DNA from: Novosphingobium sp.
GTDB taxonomy: Bacteria; Pseudomonadota; Alphaproteobacteria; Sphingomonadales; Sphingomonadaceae
NCBI GenBank assembly: GCA_020853995.1
Contig: JADYXV010000047.1
Span: 1 to 5,848 of the forward strand
Reading direction: 5' to 3'
DNA: 5,848 bases
The position numbers and the translations under genes were made by a program. The notes under the pieces were generated by a model. That model worked only from the letters and a program-made list of their open reading frames with translations, searched no databases and was not told where the DNA came from. Position 1 is the stretch's first letter. The number at the start of each line of letters is the position of its first letter. This document shows, in pieces, positions 1 to 5,511 of the stretch.

Positions 1-240
1 GATCTGCTGGTGCCGGGGATTGATGGCAAGGGCGGCTGCCGCACCTGCCATGTCGGCGGAGATGGAGCAAAGCTTACCACCGCGTCAGTAAAGGACCCTG
101 TCGATTCTTCCTGCGCAATGTGTCACTCCTATCACATGGATGCAGGTGCGCCGTGGGCGCCCACGAAAGATCGAAAGAAAGACGTTGCGCAGACTGCAGC
201 CGTGGCAGACCGTCCACGGCTCCCGGTCAAGCTGCACTAG
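1..240 (+). CDS. C-terminal fragment of a c-type multiheme cytochrome-like protein (5' end outside window)
   Basis: The reading frame is open from the first base and ends at TAG 238-240, so only the last 79 residues are visible. Two CxxCH covalent heme-attachment motifs are seen: CRTCH at visible residues 13-17 and CAMCH at 38-42, the second followed by SYH. The 20-residue spacing resembles doubled-CxxCH (cytochrome c3/c7-like) modules. The last 30 or so residues are hydrophilic, rich in K, R, D and A, with no membrane segment. Family knowledge says such domains carry c-type hemes in the periplasm and move electrons; the heme count, signal peptide and any other N-terminal domain cannot be seen. 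A GTG at position 10 is in frame, but it lies directly before the first heme motif and would leave no export signal, so a start further upstream is far more likely. The phosphoesterase gene follows after 17 bases on the same strand, suggesting cotranscription. The exact family is not recognised. Confidence 0.65.
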   Translation, partial: DLLVPGIDGKGGCRTCHVGGDGAKLTTASVKDPVDSSCAMCHSYHMDAGAPWAPTKDRKKDVAQTAAVADRPRLPVKLH

Positions 241-257
241 AGCTTTGGCGGGGGAAC

Positions 258-1109
258 ATGCTGATCGCGCAGGTCACTGATATTCATCTGGGGTTCGAAC
301 CGGATTCCCCCGGCGAATTCAACCGGCAACGGCTTGACCGTGTGCTGGAACAATTGGCCCGCATGGAGCCGCGCCCCGACCTTTTGCTCGCCACAGGGGA
401 CCTGATCGACCGTGGTGACCGGCCGAGCTACGAGCGCCTGCGCGAAGCGTTTTCGATCATGCCCTTCCCAGTCTATTACGCTATGGGCAATCATGATGAC
501 CGCGCCACTTTTGCCGAAGTCTTTCCCGAAGCCACATTCGATGGCGGCTTTTTGCAATACGTCGTGGAGGCCGGCCCGCTGCGGATCATCGTCCTCGATA
601 CGCTGGAAGAAGGGCGCCACGGCGGTGCTTTCTGCGAAGCGCGCGCGGCATGGCTGAATGCGCGGCTGGATGAAGCCGCTGACGTGCGCACGCTGATCGT
701 GCAACACCACCCGCCGGTTGAAGTCGGCATCCCGTGGATGAACACCGATCCGGCTGAACCTTGGGTCGAACGCCTCGGCCAGTGCTTGCGCGGGCGCAGC
801 AATGTCGTCGGCGTGGTGTGCGGCCACATTCACCGCGCCATAACCACCGCCTGGGAAGGCACAATTGTTGCCACGTGCCCGTCAACCGCACCACAAGTTG
901 CGCTTGATCTGCGCGCAATTGACCCTGATGTGCCCGATCAACGCCACCTGATCATCGCCGATCCGCCCGGTTTTGCCCTGCACTGGTTCAACGGACGCGA
1001 ATTGATCACGCATTGGGATACGGCAGAAGACCACCAGGTCCTCGCCCGCTATGATGCCAATCTGCAAGGCATGATCCAGCATATGCTAGCCGAGCGGCCC
1101 CAGCACTAA
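258..1109 (+). CDS. Calcineurin-like metallophosphoesterase (CpdA/GpdQ-type, class III cyclic-nucleotide phosphodiesterase-like)
   Basis: A 283-residue protein with the full dinuclear-metal phosphoesterase motif series: D8-x-H10 (TDIH), G47-D48 (ATGDLIDRGD), G77-N-H-D80, the H150-H151-P-P block, and G189-H-I-H192. These are the ligands that bind two divalent metals and activate water to hydrolyse phosphomono- or diesters. Order, spacing and length fit the cytoplasmic CpdA/GpdQ/Icc group (E. coli CpdA is about 275 residues). There is no signal peptide or membrane segment. The true substrate (cAMP, glycerophosphodiester or other) cannot be read from sequence. The start is ATG 258, because it puts the first motif at residues 8-10 as is normal in the family and has a GGGGGA ribosome-binding site at 250-255. 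The frame stays open upstream to 120, but that part overlaps the cytochrome gene and has no family similarity. The gene follows the cytochrome fragment by 17 bases and ends 6 bases from the convergent rpoN stop. Confidence 0.92.
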   Translation: MLIAQVTDIHLGFEPDSPGEFNRQRLDRVLEQLARMEPRPDLLLATGDLIDRGDRPSYERLREAFSIMPFPVYYAMGNHDDRATFAEVFPEATFDGGFLQYVVEAGPLRIIVLDTLEEGRHGGAFCEARAAWLNARLDEAADVRTLIVQHHPPVEVGIPWMNTDPAEPWVERLGQCLRGRSNVVGVVCGHIHRAITTAWEGTIVATCPSTAPQVALDLRAIDPDVPDQRHLIIADPPGFALHWFNGRELITHWDTAEDHQVLARYDANLQGMIQHMLAERPQH

Positions 1110-1115
1110 GCGGGA

Positions 1116-2624
1116 TCAGCGCACTCCGGCCAGTGTCTTCTGGCGGCGGCGCTGCACCGAACTGCCAAGGCCGATAGCCTCGCGGTATTTGGCAACTGTG
1201 CGCCGCGCCAGATCAAAGCCTTTGGCCTTCAAAAGATCGACCAGTGCATCGTCCGACAGCACTGCTTTGGGGTCCTCGGCATCGATCAACTGGCGGATCG
1301 AGGCCTTTACAGCCTCGGCAGAGGCGCCTTCGCCATCGGACGAGCCGACCCCCGAGGTGAAGAAGTATTTGAGTTCGAACGTCCCGCGATCACAGTGCAG
1401 GTACTTGTTCGAGGTGACGCGGCTAACCGTGGATTCGTGCATAGCGATAACATCGGCCACGGTTTTAAGCGTCAGCGGGCGAAGATGCGCCACCCCGTGC
1501 CGAAAAAAGCCGTCCTGCTGCTTCACAATTTCAGCGGCCACTTTCAGAATGGTTTTCTGCCGCTGGTCCAGTGCTTTAAGCAGCCAGTTGGCATCGGCCA
1601 GCTTTTCTCCCAGCCATGCCTTGGCCTCTTTGGAAACACAGGCTCCGCGCATTTCGACGTAATAGCTGCGGTTGACGATCAGGCGCGGCAGGGTGGCCTG
1701 ATTGATCGCAATGTCCCAGCCTCCCAAATTTCCCTTAGCATCCTTGCCCGCACGGATCAGGATATCGGGCACCACCGCTTCGCCCATACCGCCGCCAAAA
1801 CGCATGCCGGGGCGCGGATCATAGCTGCGCAATTCGGCCAGCATATCGGCAAAGTCTTCATCATCGACAGTGCACAGCCGCTTCAGCCGGGCGACTTCGC
1901 CACGTGCGACAAGTTCGAGATTATCGATCAGCCGCGCCATGCAAGGGTCATAGCGGTCCGCCTCTTTGGCCTGCAGCGCAATACATTCGGCCAGATTGCG
2001 CGCACCAACGCCGGTTGGATCAAGCGATTGTACCAGCCCCAAAGCGCGTTCCACAACCACCATCGAAAGGCCAAGCGCGGTGCACGCCTCGCCCAGCGGG
2101 ATCGTCAAGTAGCCCGCCTCGTCGATCTGGTCGATCAACCAGCGCGCCACGAACAGCAGTTGCGCATCTGATGTGGTCGTGCCGATTTGCGCGTGAAGGT
2201 GTTCGGCCAGAGTTTCCTCAAAACGGCCGCGCTCATCAATATCGGGGCCTTCGCCACCGCTGCCGGTAAAATCGCGCGAGGAGGAAAGGTCCACCAACCC
2301 ACCGTCGCCGGTATCCCTGTCACGGTCGAGCGCGCTGGCATCAATGTCTAGCGGGCGGTCCTCGGCAACGCGACCTTCGGCGACAAGTTGATCGACGGGC
2401 GACGTTTCAAGATGGGTGCGGCGCAGTTCATCGGGCACCGCTTCGACGACTTCGGGTGCAGCTACTTCGCCGATTTCGAGCAAGGGGTTGGCATCAAGCG
2501 CTTCACCGATGAATGTTTCAACCTCAAGATTCGAAAGCGCCAGCAGCTTGATCGCCTGCTGCAATTGCGGCGTCATCACCAGCGACTGGGATTGCCTCAG
2601 ATCGAGTCTGGGCCCGAGCGCCAT
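1116..2624 (-). CDS. rpoN: RNA polymerase sigma-54 factor RpoN
   Basis: A 502-residue protein with all three sigma-54 regions. Region I (about residues 8-50) is the glutamine- and leucine-rich activator-interacting domain, with QSQSLVMTPQLQQAIKLL and the usual NPLLE end. Residues 51-135 are an acidic, low-complexity region II. The core-binding domain follows (about 136-330). The DNA-binding part contains the FFRHG and L-P-L-T-L-K-T-V-A segment, the helix-turn-helix (about 384-405, ESTVSRVTSNKY) and the diagnostic RpoN box ARRTVAKYRE at 473-482, which reads the -24 promoter element. Length is in the normal range (E. coli 477). It directs core polymerase to -24/-12 promoters and needs AAA+ enhancer-binding proteins to open them. 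It starts 26 bases after the lptB stop and is probably cotranscribed with it, the common lptB-rpoN order. The ribosome-binding site is unusual: a run of eight G, eight bases before ATG. The hpf and ptsN genes often found downstream are replaced by a convergent phosphoesterase. Confidence 0.98.
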   Translation of the reverse strand: MALGPRLDLRQSQSLVMTPQLQQAIKLLALSNLEVETFIGEALDANPLLEIGEVAAPEVVEAVPDELRRTHLETSPVDQLVAEGRVAEDRPLDIDASALDRDRDTGDGGLVDLSSSRDFTGSGGEGPDIDERGRFEETLAEHLHAQIGTTTSDAQLLFVARWLIDQIDEAGYLTIPLGEACTALGLSMVVVERALGLVQSLDPTGVGARNLAECIALQAKEADRYDPCMARLIDNLELVARGEVARLKRLCTVDDEDFADMLAELRSYDPRPGMRFGGGMGEAVVPDILIRAGKDAKGNLGGWDIAINQATLPRLIVNRSYYVEMRGACVSKEAKAWLGEKLADANWLLKALDQRQKTILKVAAEIVKQQDGFFRHGVAHLRPLTLKTVADVIAMHESTVSRVTSNKYLHCDRGTFELKYFFTSGVGSSDGEGASAEAVKASIRQLIDAEDPKAVLSDDALVDLLKAKGFDLARRTVAKYREAIGLGSSVQRRRQKTLAGVR

Positions 2625-2632
2625 GATCTAGA

Positions 2633-2640
2633 CCCCCCCC
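2633..2640 (-). promoter_or_regulatory. G8 homopolymer acting as the likely rpoN ribosome-binding site
   Basis: On the minus strand eight consecutive G, preceded by CCC, lie eight bases upstream of the rpoN ATG, in the 26-base gap after lptB. No other purine-rich Shine-Dalgarno candidate is present in the gap, so the G run probably pairs with the anti-Shine-Dalgarno CCUCC. Length changes in the run would alter only the spacing to ATG, not a reading frame. Confidence 0.4.
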
Positions 2641-2650
2641 GGGCGCAGCA

Positions 2651-3427
2651 TCAGAGTGTGAAGCCCTCGCCCAGATAGAGGCGGCGCACGTTGGCATCGG
2701 CCACCAGCGCTTCGGGGCTGCCGGCAAACAGCACCTGTCCGCCATAAATGATGCAGGCCCGGTCCACAATGTCGAGCGTTTCGCGCACGTTGTGATCGGT
2801 AATCAAAACACCGATGCCACGGCCTTTGAGGTCTTTGACCAGATGGCGGATATCGCTGATGGACAGCGGATCGATCCCGGCGAAGGGTTCATCAAGCAGG
2901 ATGATCGAGGGCCGTGCGGCAAGGGCGCGCGCAATTTCGCACCGCCGGCGTTCCCCGCCCGAAAGCGCCATGGCCGCGCTGGCGCGCAACCGTGTCAGGC
3001 CGAATTCATCGAGCAGACGTTCCAGCTCGGCCTCGCGCGTGGTCTTGTCCGGTTCGATCAGTTCAAGAACTGTGGCAATGTTCTGTTCAACCGTCATGCC
3101 ACGGAAAATCGAGGTTTCCTGGGGCAAATAGCCAAGACCGAGCACCGATCGCCGATACATCGGCAATTTGGTAATATCGACGCCATCCAGAAGGATGCGT
3201 CCCGAATCCGGCCGGACCAGTCCCATGATCGAATAGAAGCACGTGGTCTTGCCCGCACCGTTAGGGCCAAGCAGACCAACCACTTCGCCTTTGCCCACGG
3301 AAAGCGAGATGTCGCTGAGGACCGCGCGCTTGTCATAGGACTTGGCGATCGACACGACTTCAAGTCCGCCTTGCGGGATCGGCGGCGCGGCGTTTGCAAC
3401 AGTGGGAGCGTCGTCGGTCAAAGTCAT
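2651..3427 (-). CDS. lptB: LptB, ATPase of the lipopolysaccharide export ABC transporter (LptB2FG)
   Basis: A 258-residue ABC ATPase with every nucleotide-binding motif: Walker A GPNGAGKT at 54-61 (K60), Q-loop Q103, signature LSGGE at 155-159, Walker B IILLDEP ending with catalytic E180 and P181, D-loop around 184-187, and switch H212 in TDHN. The segment LPQETSIFRGMT (101-112) is typical of LptB; F108 and R109 fall where the E. coli residues F90 and R91 contact the coupling helices of LptF/LptG. In the family LptB dimers drive extraction of lipopolysaccharide from the outer face of the inner membrane. The protein is about 17 residues longer than E. coli LptB because of an Ala/Pro-rich N-terminal tail (1-21). 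No later in-frame start is apparent before the conserved LEVVSIAKSY segment, so ATG 3427 is kept; its ribosome-binding site (AAAAAGA) is weak. It is first in a leftward lptB-rpoN pair. lptC and lptA, often directly upstream, are not here: the upstream neighbour is divergent. Confidence 0.97.
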   Translation of the reverse strand: MTLTDDAPTVANAAPPIPQGGLEVVSIAKSYDKRAVLSDISLSVGKGEVVGLLGPNGAGKTTCFYSIMGLVRPDSGRILLDGVDITKLPMYRRSVLGLGYLPQETSIFRGMTVEQNIATVLELIEPDKTTREAELERLLDEFGLTRLRASAAMALSGGERRRCEIARALAARPSIILLDEPFAGIDPLSISDIRHLVKDLKGRGIGVLITDHNVRETLDIVDRACIIYGGQVLFAGSPEALVADANVRRLYLGEGFTL

Positions 3428-3505
3428 TGGTTCAGTCTTTTTGCAAGGCTCAGGCCACTCTCATTAGCGCGTCGTTGCCACGCCGCAAACCCGCCACATG
3501 CAAAC

Positions 3506-3521
3506 TGGCAGGATTTATGCA
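3506..3521 (+). promoter_or_regulatory. Candidate -24/-12 (sigma-54) promoter for the unknown membrane-protein gene
   Basis: TGGCAGGATTTATGCA compared with the consensus TGGCACG-N4-TTGCW. The invariant GG (3507-3508) and GC (3519-3520) are present with exact 12-base spacing between the -24 and -12 positions. The only mismatches are C to G at the sixth base and T to A at the first base of the -12 element. A C precedes it, as in YTGGCA. Transcription would begin near 3532, leaving a leader of about 100 bases to ATG 3632. No activator site was identified; the upstream 100-200 bases lie within lptB. A chance match is possible. Confidence 0.4.
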
Positions 3522-3547
3522 TGGGTTGCCCCAAGTCCTAAAGCGGG

Positions 3548-3570
3548 AAGGTTAGCGCGGAATTAACCTT
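3548..3570. promoter_or_regulatory. Inverted repeat AAGGTTA-N9-TAACCTT with a near-consensus CtrA-type box
   Basis: Perfect 7-base arms at 3548-3554 and 3564-3570. Inside it TTAG (3552-3555), seven bases, then TTAA (3563-3566) match the alphaproteobacterial CtrA consensus TTAA-N7-TTAA at seven of eight positions. The right arm overlaps the candidate -35 element at 3569-3574, which is where CtrA commonly binds when it activates. It could instead be an operator for another dimeric regulator. No T-run follows, so it is not a terminator. Confidence 0.4.
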
Positions 3571-3597
3571 GCAGTCGATTGTGTCGCGTGATCTACT
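3569..3597 (+). promoter_or_regulatory. Weak sigma-70-type -35/-10 pair
   Basis: TTGCAG (3569-3574) and TCTACT (3592-3597) are separated by 17 bases. Matches to TTGACA and TATAAT are three and four of six, so this is weak by itself. Its support comes from position: the inverted repeat ends on the -35 element and a perfect palindrome starts at the end of the -10 element. Transcription would begin near 3604, about 28 bases before ATG 3632. Confidence 0.25.
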
Positions 3598-3610
3598 GTT
3601 CAGGGAACAG
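3596..3610. promoter_or_regulatory. Perfect 15-base palindrome CTGTTC-AGG-GAACAG, operator candidate
   Basis: Six-base perfect arms (3596-3601 and 3605-3610) around a three-base centre. It covers the expected start of transcription from the 3569-3597 promoter and lies 11 bases before the ribosome-binding site, a typical repressor position. It does not fit the alphaproteobacterial LexA box GTTC-N7-GTTC. As RNA it would be a small six-pair hairpin with a tight three-base loop, so a leader-RNA role is also possible. Confidence 0.35.
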
Positions 3611-3631
3611 GATCAAACAGAAGGAAGTGCC

Positions 3632-4015
3632 ATGGAAAAGGCCCTCCAGACCGAACAGGCAAAGGCCCCGACCAAGGGTGAGGCGCTCAAGCTCGATTGG
3701 CGCAAAAAGATGAGCGACAATGTCGCTTATGGCTTGCTGGTTTACACCGCCCTGCAAATCTTTGTGACGATGCACGAGATCCAGGGCAGCAGCGCATCGA
3801 TCCTGCCGTTGTTCGTGCTGGTCGTGCTGGTTGCCGCGATCATCCCGTTGTTCCGCAATTTTGAACGCCGCTGGGAACACCTGACCGATGAACAGGCCCA
3901 CAATCCTGGGTTCAAGGCTGCTTTCCGTCGTGATCAGGTGCGGGTCTGGCTTCTCGCTGCGGTACTTCCGTTTGCCATCACCGGCCTGTTCAAGGTGCTC
4001 AGCATCCTGTTCTGA
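3632..4015 (+). CDS. Small inner-membrane protein of unknown function, three predicted membrane segments
   Basis: A 127-residue protein whose family I do not recognise. A charged N-terminal tail (1-28, K/E/Q-rich) is followed by three hydrophobic segments: about 30-48 (VAYGLLVYTALQIF), 55-74 (ILPLFVLVVLVAAIIPLF) and 104-124 (VWLLAAVLPFAITGLF). Between the second and third lies a charged loop (75-103) with clustered R, E, D and H (FRNFERRWEHLTDEQAH). By the positive-inside rule that loop and the N-terminus would both be cytoplasmic only if one segment is not fully spanning, so topology is uncertain. No catalytic motif is seen. The start is ATG 3632, with AAGGAAG at 3621-3627 as ribosome-binding site; a TTG at 3569 is in frame but lies in the promoter region and has no such site. 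It is divergent from lptB and 84 bases from the next gene. Its upstream region carries several regulatory signals, so it is probably a regulated single gene. Confidence 0.85.
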   Translation: MEKALQTEQAKAPTKGEALKLDWRKKMSDNVAYGLLVYTALQIFVTMHEIQGSSASILPLFVLVVLVAAIIPLFRNFERRWEHLTDEQAHNPGFKAAFRRDQVRVWLLAAVLPFAITGLFKVLSILF

Positions 4016-4099
4016 GTAAAAACTGCCGCATAGCCTGATTGCCCCCGTCCCATGCGGGCGCTAGACCGCGCAGCCTAACCGCTTGCGAAAGGCCTGCCC

Positions 4100-5446
4100 A
4101 TGTTGTCACCCGCCGAAGCTCAAGAGCGCTGTGAAGCGCTGATCGAGCGTGCGCGCCGCGCCGGGGCCGATGCAGGCGATGCGATCTACGTCGCCAATGC
4201 GTCCGAATCAGTACAAGTACGCCTGGGATCGCTGGAAGATGTAGAGCGCTCTGAATCCGAACACATCGGGCTCCGCGTGTTTGCCAACGGTGCCTCGGCA
4301 TCGATCGGTTCATCCGATCTTGGCGATGAAGCGCTGGATGAACTGGCCAGCCGCGCGGTGGCGATGGCCCGGCTGGCGCCTGCCGACAAGTTTGCAGGTC
4401 TTGCCCCCGAAGAGATGCTGTTGCGCGGTGATGCGCTCGAACTTGATCTGGATGATCTGACCGAGCGCAGCCCGATGGATCTGCGCCGCCTTGCCGAAGA
4501 GGCTGAAGACGCCGCGCGCAGCGTTGCAGGCGTCACCAACAGCGAAGGCGCGGGCGCAAGCGCCGGACGCGGACTATTTGCACTGGCCACCAGCCACGGC
4601 TTTTCCGGAGGCTATGCCGCATCAAGCCACAGCATTTCGGCCAGCGTTGTGGCGGGCGAAGGCAGCACGATGCAGCGCGATTATTCCTGGCGCAGCACAC
4701 GCCATGCAGCCGACTTGAAAAGTCCGGCCGAAATCGGCCGTGAAGCGGGAGAGCGCGCCGTATCGCGGCTTAACCCTGGCCGGGTGAAAAGCGGGCAAAT
4801 GCCGGTCGTATTCGATTCGCGCGTTGGCAAGTCGCTGATCGGGCATCTGATCGGGGCGATGTCTGGCGCATCCATAGCGCGGCGCGCCAGCTTCCTGCTC
4901 GACCGCGATGAACAGCAATTGTTCGATAGCGCAATCACCATTGCCGACAATCCCCACGTTCTGCGCGGAATGCGGTCACGCCCGTTCGATGGCGAAGGCC
5001 TGCCAACCGGCGCGCGCAATCTGGTCGAAGGCGGGCGGATAACCGGCTGGTTGATGGATGCCGCCGCCGCGCGCCAGCTTGACAGCCAGCCGACCGGCCA
5101 TGCTTCGCGCGGGTCATCAGGCCCGCCGCATGTTACCGCCAGCAACGTGGTGCTATCGGCAGGAACGCTGAGCCCGGCGGAGCTTATGGCCGACATTGCA
5201 GATGGCGTATATGTGACCGAACTGATCGGCCACGGGGTGAACGGTGTGACCGGCGATTACAGCCGCGGCGCTTCAGGCTTTCGTATCGTCAATGGTGAAC
5301 TGGCCGGATCAATTGCCGAATTCACCGTTGCGGGTAACCTGATCGACATGTTCGCCGCGCTGACCGCTGCCAATGACCTTGAAATCTATCGCGGGATCGA
5401 TGTGCCGACCTTGCGTGTGGACGGCATGAGCATCGCGGGCGATTGA
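4100..5446 (+). CDS. pmbA: TldE/PmbA family protein, non-catalytic-type subunit of the TldD/TldE metalloprotease
   Basis: A 448-residue protein, almost the length of E. coli PmbA/TldE (450). Typical features are the N-terminal helical and beta domain with LEDVERSESEHIGLRVFANGASAS (about 45-68), the central GFSGGYAASSHSISASVVA segment, the FDSRVGKSLIGHLIGAMSGASIARRASFL block (about 238-266), and the C-terminal signature GHGVNGVTGDYSRGASGF beginning at G377. No HEXXH zinc motif is seen; in the family it belongs to TldD, so this fits the TldE/PmbA subunit. With TldD it forms a cytoplasmic protease that processes peptides such as microcin B17 and other ribosomally made products and degrades unfolded short proteins. 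Start ATG 4100 has GAAAGG at 4087-4092, seven bases away. tldD is not in the window, which is common because the two genes are often unlinked. The gene ends at a bidirectional terminator. Confidence 0.94.
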   Translation: MLSPAEAQERCEALIERARRAGADAGDAIYVANASESVQVRLGSLEDVERSESEHIGLRVFANGASASIGSSDLGDEALDELASRAVAMARLAPADKFAGLAPEEMLLRGDALELDLDDLTERSPMDLRRLAEEAEDAARSVAGVTNSEGAGASAGRGLFALATSHGFSGGYAASSHSISASVVAGEGSTMQRDYSWRSTRHAADLKSPAEIGREAGERAVSRLNPGRVKSGQMPVVFDSRVGKSLIGHLIGAMSGASIARRASFLLDRDEQQLFDSAITIADNPHVLRGMRSRPFDGEGLPTGARNLVEGGRITGWLMDAAAARQLDSQPTGHASRGSSGPPHVTASNVVLSAGTLSPAELMADIADGVYVTELIGHGVNGVTGDYSRGASGFRIVNGELAGSIAEFTVAGNLIDMFAALTAANDLEIYRGIDVPTLRVDGMSIAGD

Positions 5447-5453
5447 TAGACAC

Positions 5454-5493
5454 AAAAAGGCCGCCAAGTTCGGAGAAACTGGGCGGCCGTTTT
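5454..5493. terminator. Bidirectional intrinsic terminator between pmbA and ppa
   Basis: GGCCGCC (5459-5465) pairs perfectly with GGCGGCC (5482-5488). An inner stem AGTT/AACT (5467-5470 with 5477-5480) follows one A-G mismatch and closes a six-base loop. Five A (5454-5458) lie on the left and four T (5490-5493) on the right, so each strand has a U-run after the hairpin. It serves pmbA on the plus strand and the pyrophosphatase gene on the minus strand, and sits between their stop codons. Confidence 0.9.
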
Positions 5494-5511
5494 GTTACCA
5501 GTCAAAAAGGA

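Noticed and set aside
120..257. Extended N-terminus for the phosphoesterase, since its frame is open from 120
   Set aside because: It overlaps the heme-motif cytochrome frame, its composition is unlike the family, and the family begins with a short strand before the D-x-H motif, which fits ATG 258 with its GGGGGA site.
1129..1144. Hairpin GCCAG-N6-CTGGC near the 3' end of rpoN as a terminator for the phosphoesterase gene
   Set aside because: The stem has only five pairs, no U-run follows, and it is inside the rpoN coding sequence.
1395..2171. Long open frame on the plus strand opposite rpoN
   Set aside because: It lies wholly antisense to clearly conserved sigma-54 coding sequence and its translation shows no recognisable domain. 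High GC makes such antisense frames common.
2627..2643. Adjacent TCTAGA and CCCGGG hexamers resembling a cloning polylinker
   Set aside because: Coding sequence on both sides is intact and natural in order (lptB then rpoN), so chance occurrence around the C8 run is the simpler reading.
3463..3500. A minus-strand sigma-54-like promoter for lptB (TGGCGGG or TGGCAAC followed by GC)
   Set aside because: The GG to GC spacing is too short in both cases; sigma-54 recognition does not tolerate this.
2792..3541. Long open frame on the plus strand opposite lptB
   Set aside because: It is antisense to all the conserved ABC motifs, has low-complexity basic composition and no plausible ribosome-binding site.
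3598..3610. LexA (SOS) box in GTTCAGGGAACAG
   Set aside because: The alphaproteobacterial LexA box is a direct repeat GTTC-N7-GTTC; the second GTTC is absent here and the site is an inverted repeat.
4045..4062. Hairpin CCCG/CGGG between the membrane protein and pmbA as a terminator
   Set aside because: The stem is only four pairs and no U-run follows, so I cannot support it. The 84-base gap shows no convincing promoter either, so pmbA could be partly read from upstream.
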